5,122 bases of DNA, from the NCBI GenBank assembly GCA_017409645.1, contig JAFQSI010000302.1:1-5122 (forward strand). Reading direction: 5' to 3'. Below the pieces are notes generated by a model, which was given only the letters and a program-made list of their open reading frames with translations, made no database searches and was not told the DNA's origin. Positions 1 to 5,122 of the stretch are shown piece by piece (within the stretch, counting starts at the first letter, position 1; the number at the start of each line of letters is the position of its first letter). The stretch is from Oscillospiraceae bacterium (GTDB lineage Bacteria; Bacillota; Clostridia; Oscillospirales; Oscillospiraceae). The position numbers and the translations under genes were made by a program.

Positions 1-21
1 CATTATGTAAACAACATAATG
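1..21. repeat. Perfect 8-base inverted repeat just before the ribosome binding site
   Basis: CATTATGT at 1-8 and ACATAATG at 14-21 are exact reverse complements separated by AAACA. The last G of the right arm is also the first G of the GGAGG ribosome binding site. The repeat starts at the first base of the window, so it may be longer: an unseen base before position 1 could pair with G22. It could be a protein operator or an RNA hairpin that limits access of the ribosome. At 8 AT-rich pairs the hairpin alone would be weak, so the role is inferred. The symmetry itself is seen directly. Confidence 0.6.
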
Positions 22-25
22 GAGG
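21..25 (+). promoter_or_regulatory. Shine-Dalgarno site (GGAGG) that favours the second ATG
   Basis: GGAGG is a strong match to the anti-Shine-Dalgarno end of 16S rRNA. Two in-frame ATG codons follow. The one at 28 is only 2 bases from the motif, too close for normal initiation. The one at 34 is 8 bases away, close to the optimum. This spacing is why the gene start is placed at 34; using 28 would add only Met-Cys in front. Confidence 0.8.
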
Positions 26-33
26 ATATGTGT

Positions 34-129
34 ATGAGAGTAAGTGGAAGAAGTCCATGGCAGCGCATCGTTTCCCTTGCGCTGTGCCTGGCGATGCTCC
101 TGTCCTTCCTGCCTGCAACGGCGCGGGCG
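34..129 (+). other. Signal peptide (residues 1-32)
   Basis: The N-terminus has Arg2, Arg6 and Arg11 as positive charges, then a hydrophobic core rich in Leu and Ala from about residue 12 to 26, then Pro-Ala-Thr-Ala-Arg-Ala. The Ala-x-Ala at 30-32 is a classical type I signal peptidase site, with cleavage expected before Val33. There is no lipobox Cys at the cleavage site, so it is not a lipoprotein. The mature protein starts with a Glu/Gln/Asp-rich linker typical of exported Gram-positive proteins. Confidence 0.9.
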
Positions 130-3100
130 GTGGAGGGGACTGCATCCGATCCTGTGCAGCTCACGGCTGAACAGGAGCCTGTTTCCCAGGAAAAGCAGTC
201 AGCGGATCCCGAGCTGCTTGCGGATTGGCTGGAGCAGTACGAGCAGGAATCGCTGGAGCCCCTTGGCCTGAGCGGCATCACCCTGCCGGAGTATGAGACG
301 GCAGATGGTCTGGTGTCCCGGACCATGACCTACGACTGCGGCAACGGCGTCACCGGCGACGGCTCCAAGTCCTTCCTGACGGTGGTCACCGGCACCACTG
401 CAGGCGAATTTGAGGGCTACAAGTCCCTGCTGGCAGAAAACGGCTATGTCCTGGATCAGGAATGGGCGGTGGAAGCCCGGGACGGCGGGGAGAATCTCTT
501 CGCCATCTACCAGGATGCCCGCGGCACCTACCGGGTCTATACCTATTTCTTCCCCGGCTATTCGGAGACGCGGATCATCGTGGACACGGAGCCCAACACG
601 GTGGCGGGCTTCGAGTATGTCTCCGAGACCGGTGAGACGGCGGTGCCCCTGCTGTGCCAGTACGGCCTGTCCATCTCCGAGAACGGCTATGACATCACCA
701 CCACCACCGAGTACAGCACCGGCAAGCGCAACTGCGGCTCCCTGACCGTGATCCGGATGGCGGACAACAGCCTGTTCATCCACGACGGCGGCGACATCGA
801 GCAGTGGAGCGACGCCGCCTGCGCCGATTTCCTGGAGTTCTGCCGGGAGCTGACCGGGACCGGGGAGGGTGAGAAATTCACCATCAACACCTGGTTCCTG
901 TCCCACGCCCACACGGACCATTACCTGGGCTTCCCCCGGTTCGTGAATATCTATCATGATGCCTTTGAGATCAAAAACATCATGTACAACATCGACATCG
1001 AGCGCAGCTACACCACCCGGGACATCCAGGACGTCATGACCCTGGTCAGCGGCTACTATCCCGATGTGACCTACTACAAGCCCCACACCGGCGAAACCCT
1101 CGAGATCGCCGGCACCGAGTTCCAGGTGCTTTACACCCTGGAGGACCGCTATCTCCCCAACGAGGCCGGTGAGCTGATCACCGACTATCCCCAGATCGAC
1201 TATGTCAACGGCAAGACCCTGACCCAGTACGACCTGGGCGGCACCTACCGGGCAAATATGTATGAGAGCAACGGCAAGAGCGACTTCAACGACACCTCCA
1301 CGGTGCTGAAGGTCTTCTTTGAGAACGGCAGGGATGCCATCCTCTATGCCGACATGAATCTGGCGGAGAATGTCCTGTTCACCGTCTATCCCGATGATGT
1401 GCTGGCCACCGACATCATGATGGTGCCCCACCACGGCCACGACTCCCACCCCAAGCTGGCTCAGCTGTCCAACGCGGACATCTTCCTGTACACCCAGCAC
1501 AAGCAGGCCATCTGGGGTGCCGACGGCGACTATGAAAAGGCCGACGCGGAAAGCGACTACAGAAAGAACCTGTGGAAGAATTATGATGCCATGAAGCCCT
1601 ACATCGAGAAGGCCGGCTCCAAGACCTACTGGGAGGGCAATGAGACGGTCTGCATCGTCATGGATGATGCCGCAGAAGGCCTGAGCATCCCCGCCGGCAT
1701 GACGCTGGACGCTTCTGCCCCCGCGGGCTACACCGCCTACACCGCCCCCGCCCGGGCGGATGTGTACACCGGCTGGGAGGTCACCGACCTGCATGAGAAT
1801 GCCGACAGCATCAACGGCGGCGGCACTGTCGTGGCAGATGAGGAGTTCCTGGGCCTGGTTTCTGATGTGCAGGGCGAGTATCCAGGAGTGGTGGTCAATA
1901 CTCCTCGAATCCGTCTGAATCAGGTGAAAAATGAGACACTGACACCTGAAACGGTCTATGCTATCGTGGATGTTGGTAGTGATAAGATTCTGATGCATGA
2001 TGCTGTTGCAAATGAGGTTTCTGAGTTGGAAATTGGTGAATCTTCTGCATCTGTGGCATCCGGTTTCGAGGCTTATTATGATGGTATCTCCAAACTGTAT
2101 ATTGCCCACCATGATCGCGATCAGGCGTTGTGGATTATGCGCAATATCTACACCGGAGGCAAGGATCTTGCAGAGGTCAGTACCGCATTCGGCGGAGAAA
2201 AAGCCTACAGATACTCCATGTATACCAAGGGCTTGGCTCCGGAAGATGGCAGTTACTGGTATACCACTGCTGCTGATACTGGGGCAACGATCTCCCTGCA
2301 GCCGACGAGCCAGGATGTGATTGTGCAGGCACCTCCGTCTCTCAGTACCCAGAATGTCTATACAGAGTTCTTCAGCGATGATACCTGCGTCATTTGCTAT
2401 CGTAAGACTGACGGCACAGTAGTTCATGCTATTTACTATGATGAAACCAATGGTGAATGGGCAAGAAAGACCTATAAGGGCGATACTGCTGCTGAGGTCA
2501 AGGCGGCTATCACAGCAGATATTGAAATGCTGAAGCTGAGACTTTATTCTTACAAAGAGTACCCGACCCCAGAGTATTCAACGCAAAAGGTATCTTACAA
2601 GGGCGCAATGCGCTATACCGTGCTGACCAGTGCGACCCAGCAGGAGACTGTGAGCCTGATCGTGCGGAATCTGATCGTTAACGATGACACTCGCGATGAT
2701 ATTCCCATCCCCTTCGGCGGTGACACCCGCAAGGTGGGCCAGTACTGGCTGGAGTTCCCCGACAACTACACCGCCGGTACCGTGGGCGACTATCTGGTGA
2801 AGATCCAGTACCGCAACGACGACGGCAGCGACACCCTGGTTGGCTATGTGACCGTCTCCATCGAGGAGAAGATCCCCGTGGCGGCTGTGGGCTCCGGCTT
2901 CGGCGTGGTCAGCCAGAATGCCGGCGTGGGCGCGGTGCCCATGGACACAAACGGCAATGACTGCACCATCACCGTCACCTTCCAGATCCCCGGCGGCGTC
3001 AAGACCGAGAACGTGAAGGTCACAGTGGGCATGCTCTCCGAGGGCGACAGCGCAGGTGTGGATACCTCCGTCGTCGGCGAGCATAAAAATCTGACCCTGA

Positions 3101-5122
3101 CCTACGGCGGTCAGGTCATCACCAACGCCTTCACCCTGATCGTCAGCGACACCGACGAGGAGCTGAATTACCCCGCCTACCCCGAGGAGGGCTCCGTCCG
3201 TGTGGACAAGCAGGGAACCACCACCGAGGAGGATTTCTCCGCCACCGGCGTGGCCAACATCCAGCTCTCTGCCACCGGTATCCCCCAGGAGCAGGGTATC
3301 GATCTGCTGGTGGTCATGGACCTGTCCGGCTCCATGGAAAAGGGCCTGGATACCAACGCGGATATGTCCGCCGAGTATGAAAAGACCCGTATCTACGCCA
3401 TGGAGCAGGCCCTGAAGAACATGGTCGGCATGATGCAGGACTCCGGCGCGGACATCCGCATCGCCATGTCCGACTTCGGCGACCTGGACAGCCATGAGTT
3501 CGACGATGTCATCATCGACAAGAGCATCGCAGACAAGCCCTTCTTCGATGTGGATTTCAACAATACCTACAATCGTACCACCTACAATGCTGATGGCACC
3601 ATCAAGAGCAAGGGATACGATTTCTCCAACTACCGCAACTTCCCCCTGAAGACCGGCGACACCAATACCACGGCCTACAACATCGCCAACAGCAAGTTCA
3701 ATCTGGCCAACCCCAGCTACACCGGCAAGGTGGTCCCCACCATCTACACCGGCAGCGGCGAGGCCAATGCAGAGGCCTTCGTGGATGTCCATGAGCTGGA
3801 CGATGCGGCTATGACCGAGATCATCACTCAGCTGAACGCCCATGTCAAGCAGTCCTACGGCACCAACTATGACGCGGGTCTGGAGTACGCCTACCAGCTG
3901 GGCTACGCCGTCCAGCAGCGCAACATCGCCAACGGCGAGGACCGGAAGCTGGTGTGCATCTTCCTGTCCGACGGTGCCGCCATGCAGTACAACTACTTCT
4001 CCGGCCGCGCCCTCAGCTCCACCTGGGCCGACTGGATCACCGGCCGGGCCGACGGCATCAAGACCGCGGAGCCCAGCCAGTTTGAGGATGAGCTGGCCGC
4101 TCTGGAAAATGCTCTGCTGGCCCTCCTGAAAAAGGGAGAGTTGATCCGTCCGGAAAACAGCCGGGATGGTGAAAACAAGGTGGATGGCACGTACTACTTC
4201 CGCTATGATCCTACCAAGAACAATGCAACGGCAGAGCATTTCTATACCGTCATGGCGGGCCAGGGCTCTCAGCTGGACTGGGAGTACCTGTGCCAGATCG
4301 CAGAGGCCAACGGCGTCGCCCTGCCCGACTATGCCTCCTTTGAGGAGAACTATTGGGAGGACGGCTACGAGTCCGAGAATACCTACTGGTGGCAAATGAA
4401 GCTCCCCGAGCTGCGGGAGCTGCTGATCGTGGATGAAAACCACAATAACGGCGTCGTGTATGTCAAGGATGCCAACGGCAAGGCCACCTCGGAAGTGAAT
4501 TACTACATCAGCTTCCTGAAGGCTCCCGAATCCAATCTGCCCAAGTTCTATACCAATGCAGCGGGCGAGGTGAAGTACGCTGGTGAAGAGACGGATTTTG
4601 CAAAAGCCCTCGAGGAGCATGTCAGCATTGAACTGACCTATGATCTGCTGAATAAGATCGCTTATGCGAACAGGGAGGTGGTCGTCGGCAAGGATGCAGC
4701 AGGAAATGATCTTACGGTGGGCGACCTGCTGTATGCCCTGATGACTGAGGCCTTCACCACCGACGGCAACGGCTACGAGACACTCAGCCCCTACGCCTAC
4801 TTCTACAACGAGGACGGCAAGAACTGGTGGGCCGAGGCCATGAAGGGCGACACCGACAAGCTCTACCCCGTCATCAACAAGTATGCCGACCACAACAGCA
4901 CCGAGCGGCCCTTCGGCTACTACGGCGATGTCCGCGACAACTTCTCCGGCGAGACCACCCAGGGTCTTGCGCTGGATCACAAGAAGTACATCGCAGGCTT
5001 CAAGGGCCTGGGCATGGACATCTACACCCTGTCCTTCTCCGTGGCGGCGGACGGCGAGGTCTCCTCTGCCGATGCCGAGACCGTTCTGCGCAATATCGCC
5101 ACCGGTCAGAACTACTTCTACG
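34..5122 (+). CDS. Giant exported surface protein with MBL-fold and VWA domains, 3' end beyond window
   Basis: The frame is open for 1,696 codons from the ATG at 34 to the window edge, with no stop codon; the C-terminus is missing. Domains in order: signal peptide (1-32); acidic linker and alpha/beta module (33-227); ComEC-like metallo-beta-lactamase fold (about 228-550) with SHAHTDH at 290-296, Asp440 and VPHHGH at 464-469; an unrecognised segment (551-849) that is mostly low in GC; two beta-rich, probably Ig-like regions (850-1048); and a VWA domain from about 1055 with DLSGS at 1096-1100, Thr1277 and Asp1313. The protein is secreted and probably held at the cell surface, though no anchor is visible in this part. 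The VWA domain points to metal-dependent ligand binding and the MBL domain to hydrolysis; both roles are inferred from families. No neighbouring gene is in view, so operon context is unknown. I do not recognise a named gene. Confidence is high for the coding call and the two main folds, low for the biological role. Confidence 0.95.
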   Translation, partial: MRVSGRSPWQRIVSLALCLAMLLSFLPATARAVEGTASDPVQLTAEQEPVSQEKQSADPELLADWLEQYEQESLEPLGLSGITLPEYETADGLVSRTMTYDCGNGVTGDGSKSFLTVVTGTTAGEFEGYKSLLAENGYVLDQEWAVEARDGGENLFAIYQDARGTYRVYTYFFPGYSETRIIVDTEPNTVAGFEYVSETGETAVPLLCQYGLSISENGYDITTTTEYSTGKRNCGSLTVIRMADNSLFIHDGGDIEQWSDAACADFLEFCRELTGTGEGEKFTINTWFLSHAHTDHYLGFPRFVNIYHDAFEIKNIMYNIDIERSYTTRDIQDVMTLVSGYYPDVTYYKPHTGETLEIAGTEFQVLYTLEDRYLPNEAGELITDYPQIDYVNGKTLTQYDLGGTYRANMYESNGKSDFNDTSTVLKVFFENGRDAILYADMNLAENVLFTVYPDDVLATDIMMVPHHGHDSHPKLAQLSNADIFLYTQHKQAIWGADGDYEKADAESDYRKNLWKNYDAMKPYIEKAGSKTYWEGNETVCIVMDDAAEGLSIPAGMTLDASAPAGYTAYTAPARADVYTGWEVTDLHENADSINGGGTVVADEEFLGLVSDVQGEYPGVVVNTPRIRLNQVKNETLTPETVYAIVDVGSDKILMHDAVANEVSELEIGESSASVASGFEAYYDGISKLYIAHHDRDQALWIMRNIYTGGKDLAEVSTAFGGEKAYRYSMYTKGLAPEDGSYWYTTAADTGATISLQPTSQDVIVQAPPSLSTQNVYTEFFSDDTCVICYRKTDGTVVHAIYYDETNGEWARKTYKGDTAAEVKAAITADIEMLKLRLYSYKEYPTPEYSTQKVSYKGAMRYTVLTSATQQETVSLIVRNLIVNDDTRDDIPIPFGGDTRKVGQYWLEFPDNYTAGTVGDYLVKIQYRNDDGSDTLVGYVTVSIEEKIPVAAVGSGFGVVSQNAGVGAVPMDTNGNDCTITVTFQIPGGVKTENVKVTVGMLSEGDSAGVDTSVVGEHKNLTLTYGGQVITNAFTLIVSDTDEELNYPAYPEEGSVRVDKQGTTTEEDFSATGVANIQLSATGIPQEQGIDLLVVMDLSGSMEKGLDTNADMSAEYEKTRIYAMEQALKNMVGMMQDSGADIRIAMSDFGDLDSHEFDDVIIDKSIADKPFFDVDFNNTYNRTTYNADGTIKSKGYDFSNYRNFPLKTGDTNTTAYNIANSKFNLANPSYTGKVVPTIYTGSGEANAEAFVDVHELDDAAMTEIITQLNAHVKQSYGTNYDAGLEYAYQLGYAVQQRNIANGEDRKLVCIFLSDGAAMQYNYFSGRALSSTWADWITGRADGIKTAEPSQFEDELAALENALLALLKKGELIRPENSRDGENKVDGTYYFRYDPTKNNATAEHFYTVMAGQGSQLDWEYLCQIAEANGVALPDYASFEENYWEDGYESENTYWWQMKLPELRELLIVDENHNNGVVYVKDANGKATSEVNYYISFLKAPESNLPKFYTNAAGEVKYAGEETDFAKALEEHVSIELTYDLLNKIAYANREVVVGKDAAGNDLTVGDLLYALMTEAFTTDGNGYETLSPYAYFYNEDGKNWWAEAMKGDTDKLYPVINKYADHNSTERPFGYYGDVRDNFSGETTQGLALDHKKYIAGFKGLGMDIYTLSFSVAADGEVSSADAETVLRNIATGQNYFY
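130..714 (+). other. N-terminal linker and alpha/beta module ahead of the MBL domain (residues 33-227)
   Basis: Residues 33 to about 88 are acidic and low in complexity, probably a flexible linker or helix (for example the stretch with Leu-Ala-Asp-Trp-Leu-Glu-Gln-Tyr). From about residue 109 the pattern is strand (FLTVVTG), helix (EFEGYKSLLAENGY), strands (ENLFAIYQD, TYRVYTYFF), strand (TRIIVD), which reads as a compact alpha/beta unit of about 80 residues. I have an impression, which I cannot verify here, that a similar unit precedes MBL domains in other Bacillota proteins. No catalytic motif is visible. It may pack against or help gate the hydrolase. Function is unknown. Confidence 0.5.
715..1683 (+). 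other. Metallo-beta-lactamase fold domain, ComEC-like (residues 228-550)
   Basis: The domain opens with a strand ending in HDGGD (250-254), the usual first metal-side loop of MBL folds. The key motif SHAHTDH (290-296) gives His291, His293, Asp295 and His296. DTSTVLKVFF (from 420) matches the position of the NNxSxVL strand seen in ComEC-type domains. Asp440 in LYADMN sits where the bridging Asp of the TGD motif is expected. VPHHGH (464-469) matches the KVxHHGS motif of ComEC/Rec2 relatives, with His in place of the usual Ser. All expected metal ligands for this subgroup appear present, so an active hydrolase is likely. Family knowledge suggests nucleic-acid or other phosphodiester substrates, but secreted MBL enzymes such as pneumococcal phosphorylcholine esterase show that wall-linked substrates are also possible. 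Unlike ComEC itself, no membrane segments flank the domain in this window. Confidence 0.85.
1684..2580 (+). other. Unrecognised central segment, mostly low GC (residues 551-849)
   Basis: After a Pro/Ala/Thr-rich linker (about 552-580) comes a segment whose fold I do not recognise. It contains many short strand-like runs (VYAIVDVG, KLYIAHHD, ALWIMRNIY, SYWYTTA, VVHAIYYD), suggesting a beta-rich, possibly repeat-like ligand-binding unit, and ends in a helical stretch (EVKAAITADIEMLKLRLY). A Cys-x-x-Cys occurs at 785-788. From about base 1860 the base composition changes sharply: hand counts give 38-43% GC in sampled 60-base blocks against 60-65% in sampled blocks on either side, and codons such as GAT, GTT, ATT and ACT become common. 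The frame is nevertheless intact across both boundaries. Confidence 0.5.
2581..3177 (+). other. Two beta-rich, probably Ig-like regions (residues 850-1048)
   Basis: The first region (about 850-947) has alternating strands and ends in YVTVSIEE, with an aromatic strand (YWLEFP) and a paired strand (DYLVKIQYR) in the manner of bacterial Ig-like stalk domains. The second (about 948-1048) begins with a Gly/Val-rich run, then TITVTFQIPGG, NVKVTVGML and NLTLTYGG. These probably act as spacers between the hydrolase and the VWA domain. No Ca-binding or isopeptide triad can be assigned with confidence from sequence alone. The assignment rests on strand pattern only. The GC-rich codon use of the rest of the gene returns near base 2700, inside the first region. 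Confidence 0.45.
3196..5122 (+). other. VWA domain with two large inserts, incomplete at window edge (residues 1055-1696+)
   Basis: A lead-in strand (VRVDKQG) and a second one (ANIQLSATG) precede the first VWA strand DLLVVMDLSGSM. The metal-ion-dependent adhesion site is complete: Asp1096, Ser1098 and Ser1100 in DLSGS; Thr1277 in GTNYDAGL; Asp1313 in FLSDG. The helix and strand after the first motif (AMEQALKNMVGMM, ADIRIAMSDFG) are typical. Between DFG (1150) and the Thr loop there are about 125 residues, where a compact VWA domain needs a few tens. Between Asp1313 and the next core strand (GMDIYTLSFS, 1660-1669) there are about 345 residues. The plan matches pilus tip adhesins such as RrgA, where two arms are inserted in the VWA fold. 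The second insert is rich in Tyr and Trp, including NYWEDGY and NTYWWQM, which may suit ligand contact. Confidence 0.85.

Noticed and set aside
15..20. CATAAT as a -10 promoter box
   Set aside because: It matches five of six bases of TATAAT, but transcription would then start near base 27, downstream of the GGAGG site needed for translation. The -35 region would lie outside the window. It is better explained as one arm of the inverted repeat.
28..33. ATG at 28 as the start codon
   Set aside because: It is in frame, but only 2 bases from GGAGG. The ATG at 34 has the normal 8-base spacing and gives a standard signal peptide.
694..705. Four tandem ACC codons as a slippage-prone repeat
   Set aside because: The repeat is only 12 bases of a three-base unit, so a change in copy number would keep the frame. 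It encodes a short Thr run and looks like ordinary codon bias.
199..2427. Long antisense open frame (742 codons, minus strand)
   Set aside because: It is exactly in register with the sense codons, so it can only be closed where the sense gene uses TCA, TTA or CTA. The sense gene rarely uses these; this frame ends at the TCA Ser codon at 199. The sense frame has a signal peptide, a ribosome binding site and two recognisable domains, whereas the antisense product is a Gly/Val/Ile/His-rich sequence with no domain I recognise.
3841..4399. Short plus-strand frames overlapping the VWA region (for example 3842-4129 and 4166-4399)
   Set aside because: They lie inside the main frame in other phases, give Ser/Pro/Arg/Thr-rich low-complexity products typical of shifted GC-rich codons, and have no plausible ribosome binding site that I can see.
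2578..4980. Second long antisense open frame (800 codons, minus strand)
   Set aside because: Same cause: it is the in-register complement of the sense codons and stops at the TCA codon at 2578. Its product is a Val/Gly/Leu/His-rich artefact and there is no sign of a gene start.

Overview
The window is almost entirely one very large open reading frame on the + strand. It begins at about base 34 and is still open at the last base, giving 1,696 codons with no stop and no frameshift in the phase I read through. Residue numbers below count from the ATG at 34. The product is an exported, multidomain protein, truncated here only by the window edge. Strong GGAGG ribosome binding, a Gram-positive-type signal peptide, GC-rich third codon positions and the domain mix suggest an intestinal member of the Bacillota, perhaps Oscillospiraceae-like. 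The taxonomy is inferred from style, not from a marker gene.

Layout. Bases 1-33 are an AT-rich leader with a perfect 8-base inverted repeat that runs into the Shine-Dalgarno sequence. Bases 34-129 encode a signal peptide ending in Ala-Arg-Ala. An acidic linker and a small alpha/beta module follow (to about residue 227). Next comes a metallo-beta-lactamase (MBL) fold domain of the ComEC-like kind (about residues 228-550), with its HxHxDH, Asp and HHG motifs intact. A central segment (about bases 1860-2700) is clearly lower in GC and has different codon use; its first part is not recognisable to me. Two beta-rich, probably Ig-like regions follow (about residues 850-1048). From about residue 1055 to the window end is a von Willebrand factor A (VWA) domain with all three metal-site (MIDAS) motifs, expanded by two inserts of roughly 100 and 330 residues.

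Working picture. The VWA domain with inserted arms resembles, in plan, the tip adhesins of Gram-positive pili. The MBL domain suggests a hydrolase carried on the same exported polypeptide. The likely job is surface binding combined with hydrolysis of a phosphodiester or similar bond outside the cell. The substrate is unknown, and the anchoring part (for example Cna-B repeats and an LPXTG signal), if present, lies beyond the window. I see no RNA gene, insertion sequence, CRISPR array or terminator.
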